The translations under genes were made by a program, and so were the position numbers. Shown one piece after another: positions 33,901 through 45,140 of a stretch of DNA of 64,000 bases. Positions within the stretch are counted from its first letter, which is position 1; every line of letters starts with the position of its first letter. The stretch is from Topomyia yanbarensis. Its lineage: Eukaryota; Arthropoda; Insecta; Diptera; Culicidae. Under the pieces are notes generated by a model, which saw nothing but the letters and a program-made list of their open reading frames with translations, did not search any database and was not told where the DNA came from. The stretch spans positions 62,951,089-63,015,088 of the forward strand of contig NC_080671.1 of NCBI RefSeq assembly GCF_030247195.1, in the 5' to 3' direction.

Positions 33901-35478
33901 GTTTCGCATTGGCATTGGTGGGCTGGCAGAAGCGAACAGTTGCTCCTGCAGTTGAGGGTTAGGTTACTAACCTACCGCACTGTACCGCAAACTGGGTGCC
34001 AGGTATGGTTCGACGCAGTCTGTCAGCCAACGAGCGTGTGGTTGGAATGAGAGCCAGCAAGCCAACCGAATAGATCAGTGGAAGCCCGTGCTCAGGAAAA
34101 TTTGCGTTTCCTCCGCAAACAGGCGTTGAGATGAATTAAATTTGCGTGAAATTCTACTTGTGTTTGTACCTGAGCTGCAAGGCTTCACGCGTTTGAATCG
34201 TTTCCTCAGTCCTTGGCACACCGGAACCGTTGGATGGATATTTTCCTAAGAGGAAAATTATTTCAGCCGTTTTTCTCACACCTTTTATGGCGCAAAAGAA
34301 ATACAAAGTAATCTCTGTTTCGCTCTGGAAAAGTTGTATCGCGTGAACATCTTGAAGTATTCACTTCGTCACACTTTGAAGTGGTATGCCTACTTATGCC
34401 ATTTAATCGCCGGGACAAGGATCGAAAGTTTAGCGTACCGTGGATAGCAACGACTTTGGACAGTAGAATTAATCGAGTGTTTACTGGAAGGAGAACAGAA
34501 AACACTTATTTCACGTCGGTTTACGGTATGTATTATTACGTTTCGAAATTTTAATTCCATCCCATTTCCACGTGTTTCAATATTTACGTCAACTACACGA
34601 AGGATTTCACCGCCAACATTCGTACCACTTGAAGGAGGTAGTTCAGTTTCTGTTCGCTCTCACTTAGGTACCTACCAGCAAGACTGCTCGTTCTACTATA
34701 GCACACCGTAACGAGCTGCTATTGACATGCTCATCGCTTGGTCGGATTTCTTTTCAAGCTGAAACTTTGCGCATCTGGAAAATACTGGTGTGTGGATGTT
34801 TTTGTCTTGTCAAGAGCTATATTTCGTTCACGCTTTCCTGCCCAAAGAAGGGCTGTGAAGGTTTCCCTGCTTTACTACCCCTTTCGATCCGATTGTACCG
34901 CAGACTATTAGAGAAGATGCTTTTCTCAGAACCCAGCGACGTCAGTTTGATGTTCGTTGGAACGGTTCAAGGGAAAGCAAATCAGACGTTTATTCACGGT
35001 GTATTGAGATAGGATGTTTTTTCTTATTTTTCTTTTTTTCTGGCACAAGTTGCTGAATCTGTGCATTTATATTACTTTTCTTCGGATGCCACTCGATCAT
35101 CATTCTAAGGAATGACTGATTGTGGAGCTCATGACAATTTTGGGTGCGCTTTTAGGGTTACTGTGCTGAAAGTCACTTCACCCCTCTATTCATCCCCTCC
35201 ATTTTAATACATTACTTAGAGTAGCTTTTGCTTTCTCTCTACAGCGCATCGGCCCAAATGAAAGGTTGAAAATCGGTTCGCTATGCTCGACATCTCGCAT
35301 TCTTCAAACACGATAATTTTGCAATTTTTGCGCCACATATTCTATTGTATTGCTTCTTATTTAGGAACGGAGCAAATAAATTATTACTTATTTGAACGCA
35401 ACCCATTGATTGAACGGATTTGTAACATTATTTGCTAAACATTCAAATATGAGAGATATGAACCTAAACGCAAACAAC
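30931..35478. other. Unrecognised, apparently low-repeat stretch
   Basis: At about 4.5 kb this is one of the longest stretches without a repeat I can recognise. The short open frames on both strands look like chance and none shows a domain. It could be single-copy host DNA such as intron or intergenic sequence, and would be the first place to look for conserved non-coding elements. Confidence 0.4.
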
Positions 35479-35490
35479 GGGTGTACCCCA

Positions 35491-35661
35491 TTAGGCATAA
35501 ATACGTTAGGCATACGGACGTTTAGCATACGTACGTTAGGCATAATGGACGTTAGGCATAAAGACGTGTAGCATAATGAAAGCTAGGCATAATATATATT
35601 AGGCATAATGGACGTTTGGCATAATGGACGATTGGCATAATGGACGTTAGGCATAAATTAT
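35491..35661 (+). repeat. Subterminal array of 16-bp TTAGGCATAATGGACG units
   Basis: About ten degenerate units in tandem. Reverse-oriented units recur at 37675-37712, so they bracket the element like a composite terminal repeat. They may be transposase binding sites; that role is inference. Confidence 0.9.
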
Positions 35662-35941
35662 CATGTTGAAGTGTCCTTTTAATAACTTTTGATGGTGACA
35701 GGTGGTAAGAGCGCAAATGTTTAAATTTTTTGATGTTGTAGAATTACTCTGAAAGCTGATAGAACTCGATCAACATTTTGTTCTATTGTAAATACCTCAA
35801 AAAAGCTTAACTCATATAAAAGATGCAGAACGAAAGCACATCGAATGAACGAATATACAAATAGCACATCTCCAAAATAGGCTTAACTTGTTTAAAAGCG
35901 GTCTATTTTGTATTAATGCATGAATAACGCACATCAACCCC

Positions 35942-36372
35942 TTCATGCCCATAATTTTTATAATCAATAACGTTTTTAAATTGCCAAAACTTTTGATTTA
36001 GGCAGAATTCACTTAAAAAAACAAGTAAGACCAGTAACTGGTACTATTATAACTTAGAACTAAAGTTATTGCTATTAGTCTGATATAACTCTGTTAGAGC
36101 AGTACTACCAGAGATATTTACAGTTAGCGTTGATAAATGAAATTTTGATATATCTTCATTATTTTCCATTATTGTTGAAAACTGATAAAATGTTTCAATT
36201 TGGACCGTCTTCGACTATCTATCCTTGCATTTAGAATATTGAAATTTTTTTAGGAGAATTGTGTTGAGCACCGGCAGGTAAATATTGAGCAGCTTCAAGC
36301 ACTGCGAAAGAAGCATCTTTATAAGGGGGTTTTTCGTCTTTCTTGAACTCTATGAAAAAAGTTGGGCATGTG
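35942..36372. mobile_element. TIR element with TTCATGCCCA end, copy 1 (decayed)
   Basis: It matches 39122-39628 in the same orientation with many substitutions. Shared blocks are 'AAAACAAGTAAGAC', 'TTGAGCAGCTTC' and the terminal 'AAAAAAGTTGGGCATG'. It lies inside the 35479-37730 element. Confidence 0.75.
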
Positions 36373-36868
36373 AGAGTTAACTTAGATTAGTTTTGATGCA
36401 TGTAAGATGAAATTGTCCAAGAAGAAAATATATAACCTTGAAGAACAGCTCATGAAAGAAAGAATGATTCATTTTATTATGCATTCAACGAATATACGAA
36501 TATTGCTGGTTCTAAATTGATTGTCTCCCATATTCTTAAGCAAAATGATTATATTAGGCCATTACGGAAACTCTTTGATATGCGAGAAAGTTCAATCCCG
36601 TACTGTGACGAATTACCGAAACCAAAAAGGTATCGTCACAAACGTAGACTCCGTAGCCTAATGTTGATCCTGTACATAACACTGCCAGTTTCTATAGGAC
36701 CCAAAACATAATTTCTGTTAATTATTTTGGTTTTTCTTTTTTAATATTTGGATGCAACTGCTTTAGTAACAAATCTAAGAGGCTTGAAATGTTCTTGTAT
36801 CAAAACTCTTCACTTAAATGAAGAGATATTTTCTTCGTCTCGTCTTCAGAAAAAAATAGAAAAAAACT

Positions 36869-37527
36869 TTATGCTATATTTCACCCTAAGGAGGAAAATT
36901 TGGTAAAAACCAAAATTTCTCACTAGGGTGAAAATTTGTTGGTAAAAACCAGTCTTTGTACAGGAGGGCACAAATCCTTATTTCATACTATGTTGCGTTT
37001 CGGCTTCGCCTCATCAGAAACCGACACTAACGTATTGTCGGAATAGATTAGCGCCGGCTTGACGCAAATCCCTTAAAACTAAAAAACACTATGTGTTTCA
37101 AACGACTGATCAAACGTGATGTCCCGTTCGAGCAGAAGTTCTGTTTATGCCGATGAGACACAAGTGAAGCCGAAACTTGTCTTGGCTTAGCAGGCCTATG
37201 CGAAAGCACTATGCTATATTTCACCCTAAGGAGGAAAATTTGGTAAAAACCAAAATTTCTCACTAGGGTGAAAATTTCCTTAGGGTGAAATATAGCATAG
37301 TGCTTTCGCATAGGCCTGCTAAGCCAAGACAAGTTTCGGCTTCACTTGTGTCTCATCGGCATAAACAGAACTTCTGCTCGAACGGGACATCACGTTTGAT
37401 CAGTCGTTTGTTTGAAACACATAGTGTGTTTTAGTTTTAAGGGATTTGCGTCAAGCCGGCGCTAATCTATTCCGACAATACGTTAGTGTCGGTTTCTGAT
37501 GAGGCGAAGCCGAAACGCAACATAGTA
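36869..37527. mobile_element. Palindromic insertion flanked by an 11-bp direct repeat
   Basis: The direct repeat AGAAAAAAACT lies on both sides (36858-36868 and 37528-37538), though it is A-rich and could be chance. The core is a 542-bp palindrome: left arm 36986-37232, right arm about 37280-37527, differing by a 4-nt indel and a few bases, around a short spacer that itself has a small hairpin. The left 70 bp (36869-36938) repeat the palindrome centre (37210-37277) almost exactly. Confidence 0.85.
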
Positions 37528-37739
37528 AGAAAAAAACTACATTTCCAAGGGTTAAATATCTCGCTAAAGTTATGCGAAGGTATGGTATAGCAAAGCGTCG
37601 TTTTTCCAATCTGACAAAAACAAGCGAAATCTTTATAATAACGAAAGCCTTACGATTATTTTTATATTTTTATGAATTATGCCTATCGTCCATTATGCCT
37701 AACGTATTTAACGCCAATCGTCGCGCACCCGCAAACAAC

Positions 37740-39121
37740 CATTTTTAAAAATTTTCATTTATATTTAGTATTGTACAATATTGAAAAGACTATTAATTTT
37801 CGCAAAGTTAGTTGGAAATGCTTGACACGTCTACCGGTTCCGAAATTACGGAGTTCGGTCACATGAAAGCTCAAGTATTAGGTTAAGGAAAGCCAATGAA
37901 GCACACAATGGTCACATGTAACCCCATCAACGCCAGAAGAAGTGACTACATCCAAAATTAATTTCATGCTATATTCTTGCAGATGGCTAGACTGATTTTC
38001 ATCAAAATAATCTCAAATAAAATGTGCAATAACCCCATTCCTTGCAATCATACATTCTTCTACGAACCTTTGATGTTGACCCTCCAGAAGTCACGCTTAT
38101 GGCCCACTGAACGAGCAGCCGCTGGTGCCCTAAGCCGATTTCGCTAGATTTTCAGAGCTGCGTGCACTCAGTACACTAGCGCGAATGCCGGAAGGTTAAC
38201 AAATATTTTCTGTTGCAGTCGATAATTTTTCCATAGCTGATGCGCAGGCTTTTCCGTGTTGTAACGTCTGACAACAGAATTGGTACATAGGGTTCTCCTC
38301 CGCATCTGTAACCAGCGATTTGTGATTTTTAATCAATTTCGAAAAATAAACAGTGTTTTTCAAAAATGCAGAAAACTGAAATTTCCCAGCCAAGTCCAGG
38401 TAAAGCCATCAATATGGAGCACTAACAATCTACTAAAGCTTTGTGTAATTTCGAATATAAGCTCACTTCAAATTTGTCTGTAATATCTTAATTACGGTGT
38501 TTGAACGCGACGGACAGAGTTTTATCTCGAGAAACTTTATGACATCAGTTGACACTAAGCAAACAATTTAGTGGTAAACACAATCCGCATGTTTCCGGAT
38601 AGCGAACAAGATTCGTAATCGAAGATTTCGGCTTCTCGTTCAAAATAATACATCATCGGACCATATCTGACGTGCTTTCGGATCACAGATCTTCCTCTAA
38701 GTGTCTCGAAAGTCCGCCCAGATATTCTTTGAGTTGTGATGTGCAATTGACATTACCGGCGACAAGTATTTTATAATGGACTAACGAGACTACATGCCCG
38801 TCTTCAAAGTTGAGATTGACGGTGTTGTTACCGATTCGAGTGTTTCATGTTTTAATCTACTGAAGCACGGGATTGGTTGTTTTAAGGAGCTCTTGCTGCG
38901 GTGAACGAAGGTTTTATAATGGCAACCGCACAGGGCGGGACAAAATAGTATGTCCCTGTAAACTCGTATCGGGTGACCTTGAGTGAAAATGCTTTGCCTT
39001 TTAACGTATTATCTGGCAGGACTGTGCCTATTATGGGAAGAGCCCATATTATCTATTGCCCTGCCCCGTGTACAAAAAGTCCCCGAATAATCTGAAACGC
39101 TTTGAATGACACTTAAACCCA
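37740..39121. other. Unrecognised stretch
   Basis: I see no recognisable gene, RNA or repeat. The frames present are short and lack domains. Confidence 0.4.
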
Positions 39122-39628
39122 TTCATGCCCATGTTGTTTGTGGACAACAACGTTTTTAAAGAGCTATAGCTTTTGATTGAGGATTTGCTTACAAAAACAA
39201 GTAAGACTAATAAATATGACTATTACCTTCCATTTGAGTATTAACAGTTACAAGGATCAGCTCTAGAACAGAAGTTATTGAATTAAGTCTGATTGGATTC
39301 TGATGGAGCAGTGCTGCCAGAGACAGTTTCCGTTGACGACGGAAAATGAGTTTTTCAAATATCTTCTTTATGTTGAAATATTATTGAAAATTAATAAAAC
39401 TTATCCATTTAGGCAGTCTTTGGCTACGTTTTCCACGCAATTGGATTATTGAAAATATTCTAGAAAAATTGTATTGAGCATTGAAACGTAAAAATTGAGC
39501 AGCTTCTAGTACTGCGAGGGAAGCACATATTTTTATGAAAAAAGGCTTTTCGTGTTTCTTGACTCCACCGTTCTCAAGGAAAAAAAGTTTTGAAACCTTG
39601 CATGCACTAGAAAAAAGTTGGGCATGAA
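39122..39628. mobile_element. TIR element with TTCATGCCCA ends, copy 2
   Basis: It has perfect 10-bp inverted ends, TTCATGCCCA and TGGGCATGAA, around about 507 bp related to the copy at 35942. No target duplication was visible by eye. It has no coding capacity. Confidence 0.8.
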
Positions 39629-40453
39629 AAAGCTGAGCACGCTTTTTCAGAACTACTTAAAAGATTTACATCATTTTCCACGAGAAATCATTAGCCTCTT
39701 GGTTCAAAAATAGTTCAACGCTGACGATCCGCTTGGAGACAACTGAATAAATCTGAATGGACCTAATACCGTGGCGCGATCTTCTGCCGCCTTTGATGGA
39801 ATACCAATTTTGCATTGCTTTTCTTTTTCAGTTTTACTTTCGGACAGTAATTTAGTGTCGACCTGGAAATGGCACACTTATTTTGACTTATTTTATATGA
39901 TTCCACTTATTTTACAGAGCAGATCAAGATTTCGCACTGGTTTAGCACTTCAGTTATCAGACCAATGGTTGCAAATGTTTCAATGGTGTGGTGGTCCAGA
40001 TTGGAAATCAAAAAAGGTGGGCGGGTAATGTCACAAATATAACCGGGGTGTGGCAGAATACACTTTAGCTTGCTGATTTGAATGCAACAATTATTACTAT
40101 CTTCGTAAATGTTGTATTAAAGTCAGGTAAATTAGATGATTAGGAAAGCTTTCGAATAAACACTATAAAAACTAAAATCTCTTTTCGGGGAAATCATACA
40201 AGAATCTATAGTAAATGTCAGATTATTTCCCATTACCGAAAACCATATAAAATTCCGATATTTGTAGATTTGCTGCATCAAAAGTAACAGGCTACAATAG
40301 ATTCTATTTCACTTTTCTTGTGACTTTGGAATTACCCACCTTTTTTATGTATACAGTGGTCTGAGATACTAACAGAATACATGTAGCATAATCAAAATTA
40401 GAAAAGTAGCTGATGACCCGTTTTAAATGCACCCTTTTCTGATACATGAGATT
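39629..40453. other. Unrecognised stretch
   Basis: No gene or repeat recognised. The right edge abuts the dispersed repeat at its palindromic ACGTAGGACTACGT end. Confidence 0.4.
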
Positions 40454-41428
40454 CTTTTGACGTAGGACTACGTCTTTGTTTTCGATATGGGGGTGCACTC
40501 TGCAAATTCTACAAAATGGTATGTAACGAAAAGTGGTCCAATTTTAAACGCATATAATTCAGCCATCTCACGATAAATTTTCAAATTTTTTGAACAAATC
40601 GCCCCGAAACACTTCTAAGAATAGAATCCAATAGATAAACCCATAGATTTTTGATATCATAGCATTAAAAAATTAAATAATATACAACCTTGTACACACA
40701 GAAGATAGTGCTTCCCAAGCCCTGTACGACGAATTGGTGTACCTAGCGCGCAACGCTTCTATGAATGACGCCATCATCGACTATTTAAAGAACGGACTTG
40801 GCCAGACACGCTCAGTTCCCTTTTGAACGGCTGGCGAAGCAGATCACTGCGCTGTATTTTTTACAGCCAGTGTAGCTGAGCTAGAAGTCCGTTACACTGG
40901 CTGTGGAGGGACGCTACCCTGTGTCGTCCAATAGGCGACCGCTCCAACTGCTTCCTAAATGCCGCTGTAATGTTGCCAGTAAATTTTTGGTTTAACTAGC
41001 ACATGTATTTGCTATTTGCGCTTGAAGTTAAGTAATGTAGTGGTAGTAATAAGCTTCCCATTTTGGTTTAAACGCAAAAACAGTTTTTAAAACAAGATTT
41101 GATTAATTAGTTTAGCTCATCTAAGCAATTTTATCAATTCTGTAATTTAAAAGGAATTTTACGGAACTTGGTGAATTTGGCGCCACTTGCAACTGGTATA
41201 ATCAACCTGCACAAAGTGTTGCATAACGCAGGGCTGTTTTTTGTAACAAAATCATTCAGCCCTTCGCTATGCAAAATCACGATATTATGACAGATGGGCT
41301 AAGCGCGGCCATTCCTTTCAATCGGGAAAGGCCGCGTGGAATTTTGGTGAAACGCGCTAATAGTGTCGTGGTGGTACTAGTTGTCTCTTTCGCTCTACCC
41401 ATCATCATCAGCGTTGACTCATTTTGCA
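40454..41428 (+). repeat. Dispersed repeat, copy B (inverted partner at 4781-5479)
   Basis: It begins with the palindromic ACGTAGGACTACGT and then follows copy A in reverse complement through the 'TGGCTGTGGAGGGACGCTAC' block. About 430 bp unique to this copy follow (about 40930-41366), then the shared block with 'CCCATCATCATCAGCGTTG'. The unique middle is either an insertion here or a deletion in copy A. Confidence 0.7.
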
Positions 41429-42830
41429 TTGTATGTTTGGGGCGAATGTGTTCGTAGGTAGGGGAACTGGTGGTAAAATGAACATGTTAAGCAAAGTCAT
41501 TATTTTCTAACTAATAAGTGAATGAGATATTACAATCACCTTATGTTTCTTGTTAGACATGTTTTGTACATATCTGGTAAAAATATTTCGTCATAAAAAC
41601 ATTTTTCAAACATGATTCTTGATTTCTAAACATGTTCAAAATGTTTTATTGATTTCTAAACATGTCCAAAATGTTTATAGCGAGTGGATAAAATGAACAG
41701 CTTCTGGTGACCTGCAAAATGTCCTGTATGTATGCAATGCGCAGCGTTGGAAAGCTTTTTCCGATCAATGCTAATATCCCAACAAATCATGAGCTTTGCA
41801 TACACACAGGGCATTTTGCAGGCAAAAAAATTGTCACGGAAGAATTGAATTTTCATGACGTACTATTAACCATTTTACAATCCTGTGGCATCGAAACACA
41901 TCTACAAACTTGGGGTTATCCATGGGTGTTTGAACTTTTAGGATCTGTTTGAGAGCAACTAGAAAGCTTGTTCTATACATGAGATGTGATTATATTGTCT
42001 AAAATTTGATTTTTCTTCACCGGTCCAGGTGTTTTTTTTCCCACACACTAAGTACTAATAAAATAAATATTTTACATTAAGAAGTATAGTCCTACGTCTA
42101 CAGTTCGTGCAACCCCATAGGGCTGCCCCTTGTAGTTTTTTATTTTAAATAGACGTGTACTGTCGATAAACGCATAATTATCCCATGTTCTATGGGAATA
42201 CTCATGGGATAACCTTCTTCATCCACGGTACAAACGCATCCTGCAGAGCTCTCAAGTGTACATCGGGTGTTACCTTCAGTCCTTGATCATAGAAAAGCGA
42301 GAGGAGTTAATTTCTTGCTGGAGACTGCATCTAGAAACACCACATGCGTCGAAAACTTGTTTTGCATGACAATAGGAATCTGAGTACGATCTGGTGCAAG
42401 CGATTCCCTTTTTGATCCTGGTTAAAGTTTTTGTCATCAGAGGAAAAGATTAATAGATTCTAATGAAGTTGAAGCTTCCCCCATCTCGGGAGCTTTTTAA
42501 CTTTCTCCAATACACTCGATTTAGTGTCAGCATCCATGAATTGACCTCTGCATTGCACCTACGACTTATATGGAAGGTTTTTAGCAATTAATCATTCTGA
42601 CTGAGAAGACTTAGCACCCCTACCATTGACCTCATTGATCTTAATCATTTTATATAATTTTTGACACAACTCCTGTCAGCCGCACTGGAACGTCACTTGT
42701 ATTTCTTCTTTATCACTTTTCCAAACTTATAATGGGACATTTCTTACATTTATTATTGTTGGATCATTCCTTAATTTGCAGAACTCATGTGAAGTAGGCA
42801 CCTAAACTAGAGGTGGCATGAATACAGTTT
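41429..42830. other. Unrecognised stretch with a small inverted repeat
   Basis: An imperfect inverted repeat pairs 41711-41740 with 41793-41823 (core CCTGCAAAATG/CATTTTGCAGG). A 26-bp direct repeat GATTTCTAAACATGTYCAAA occurs twice near 41622-41670. 'TAGTCCTACGTCTAC' at about 42087 recalls the palindromic end of the dispersed repeat. No gene was recognised. Confidence 0.45.
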
Positions 42831-43330
42831 TGCACAAATAATACCTCGAAAGAACTGAATAAATTATAGAAAATCTATAAAACAAATGAAATTAAAAAAA
42901 TATGTAAGCAACAAATTGACAAAAAGCTATCAAATTGGTCCAGTTCACTAAGTAAAACATTTGATAATATAAAAAAGTTATAAAATTTATAGAATAAATT
43001 AAATTGATTCAAACTAACAAATTGGATTAAATTAATCAAAAGAATGACTGAACAGAATCAATCAAATGAATAAAACAAAGACACTGAATAAAATGAATGA
43101 ACTAGAAGAAAATAATAAAAATTAATAAAATAACACAACGAATAAAAATAATAAAATGCAAAAAATAAATAAAATAGATAGAATATTTAAAATAAAAAAT
43201 AAATAAATAAAATAAACAGAATAAGCATTGTTTTTAAAAACATGTAATGAATAAAATAAACAAAATAAATAAATATGTTAAAATGAATAAAAAGAAGAAG
43301 AAAATAAATAGAATAAAATTAATTCGATGA
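42831..43330 (+). repeat. Low-complexity AATAAA/AATGAAT-rich tract
   Basis: A-rich sequence made of degenerate AATAAAATGAATAAA-type units with almost no C. It is likely a decayed microsatellite. Confidence 0.8.
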
Positions 43331-44749
43331 TTAAAATGAAAAATTAGGCGACTTTAAAACAGTTATAACACTAATAGGATTAATTTATTTATGCCAAGCT
43401 AATAATTTGGATGGAATGAATAAAATGAATGACTAAGTAAAACTAGTCAGATTACACTAGTTTACAAAATAAAAATCTGAACTTCAATATTCGAACACCA
43501 TTTCTAATGTAAACTTGCGTGCTGAATCCGAAAAAGAGGTCCCAAAAATTTACAGTAGAACAGTTTTCAAGTTACAGTAAAAAATGATTTTTACCTTTAA
43601 AATTAAAAGTACGTTCAGTAAAATCCAAATATCTTCGGTTATAGTGCATCGATATGAAATATTATTATGTTGAATTAAAGGTAGTTGAATGCACTTTCGA
43701 TCTTTAGAACATTTTGTTTTAAAGCGACTACTGGTTCTGACGTCATTTACGTATCTATTGAACTTTTTCTGAATTTTTCGTCATATTTTAAGGAAAATTG
43801 AGTGTGTGATCAATATTTTCGGCAAGATAAAGCAATCCTAAAAAATATATTTTTATAGGAAATTAAAGCCTGCCAATAAAAAATGAAAATAAGCACTTGT
43901 TAGTTTGAATGCGATAAAGATTGCGAAAGTTATTAAATTTTTTGTAAAATGCCAATTTTTGTGTTTCTCTGGGTCAACTTATTGAACCGTCTCGATTCCA
44001 ATTTTTTCTAGGGCTTGTTTAATAATATATAAGGGACTTTCTGTCAGAATTCTGTTAAACAAGTAAATGGAAGAATTTTGAAAGAATTTAATGTGGGGTA
44101 ATATTCGCACTCGTTTATCCAAATGATTAAAGACTTCTGATAACAATGATTTAAGGCTCAATGAAATTATAAGTCATCGAATGATTGGTATGCAATACTG
44201 CGTGTAATATTTACAATTGTATTGCATAAAATAACACACTTATGATACAAAATTCGTTGCTATCTAAACTCGCACACGTTATAAAATTCGTATTTTGAAA
44301 CGATAGCTGCTCAATTGGGTTTTGTAAAATGTTAATACAAACTATACGAATCCGTAGAAATATGTGATACTACATACGTCAAGTATTATAACATTAATAA
44401 TTTGTAAAACTTTTAATTTGTGTTCCTTTCTAGAACATCTAGCAGTTTGTGTTTTGAAACTATGTAGGACATCGAACAAGACTTATTTTAGGTTTAAAAT
44501 CTCAAAATCTGAACCAAACAATGATTTGAAGAACGTAGAATATTTTGTAATTGCACTTAGATGTTTTACGCAATATATTGTAGTATGTTGTAGTTTTGTG
44601 ACCCAGTACAGAAAAATCGGTACATCATAGAAGCCAATATATATCCAATATAATTTCAAATTATAAACTTCTAGACGTTTTAATAACGCATTGAAAATGA
44701 CACTAGCTTATTTAGTTCAGAAATGCTGTAAACTAGTGTATCAAAACGA
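43331..44749. other. Unrecognised AT-rich stretch between two low-complexity tracts
   Basis: No gene seen. The two flanking tracts are of the same kind, so the whole 42.8-45.1 kb block may be one old element with repetitive ends. Confidence 0.35.
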
Positions 44750-45140
44750 AAAAAATCGAATAAAATGTATGAACTAAATAAATAAATTACATAAAACGAA
44801 AACAGTAAATAAAATAAATTAAATTAATGACATAAACAACATGCACGAAATGAATAAACTGATAAAAATGAATCCAAAGAGTGGAACGAATTAAATAGAT
44901 AAAATGAGCTCAAATTAACTAAATGATTAAAATCAATGCTAAATCAAATGAATGATTAAAATGAAGTGATCATATATTTAAAATTAGTGTTATTCAAAAT
45001 GAATAAGATAAAAAAAAAGAAAAAAATACATTAAATGAACAAACTGAATAAATTACTATAAAGAAAAAGATTTCAATAGAGTAAATGAATAAAACGAATT
45101 GTACGAATTTGTTTATTTATTTATTTTTTGTTTATTTATC
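44750..45140 (+). repeat. Second AATAAA/AATGAAT-rich tract
   Basis: Same character as 42831-43330, ending in a short inverted TTTATTTATTTA segment at about 45112-45140. Confidence 0.75.

Larger units (their letters stand above)
35479..37730. mobile_element. 2.25-kb DNA element, 9-bp target duplication, subterminal 16-bp repeats
   Basis: A perfect direct repeat GCAAACAAC flanks the element (35470-35478 and 37731-37739). The short inverted ends are GGGTG and CACCC. Just inside the left end lie about ten copies of a 16-bp motif (consensus TTAGGCATAATGGACG), and inside the right end two or three copies in the opposite orientation ('CGTCCATTATGCCTAACG'). A 9-bp duplication is typical of Mutator-like elements. 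There is no transposase. Two other insertions are nested inside: a TIR element at 35942-36372 and a palindromic insertion at 36869-37527. Confidence 0.8.

Noticed and set aside
35479..37730. 16-bp TTAGGCATAATGGACG repeats as a telomeric-type TTAGG array
   Set aside because: The insect telomere repeat is exact TTAGG pentamers, and these are 16-bp units inside a transposon with a target duplication.
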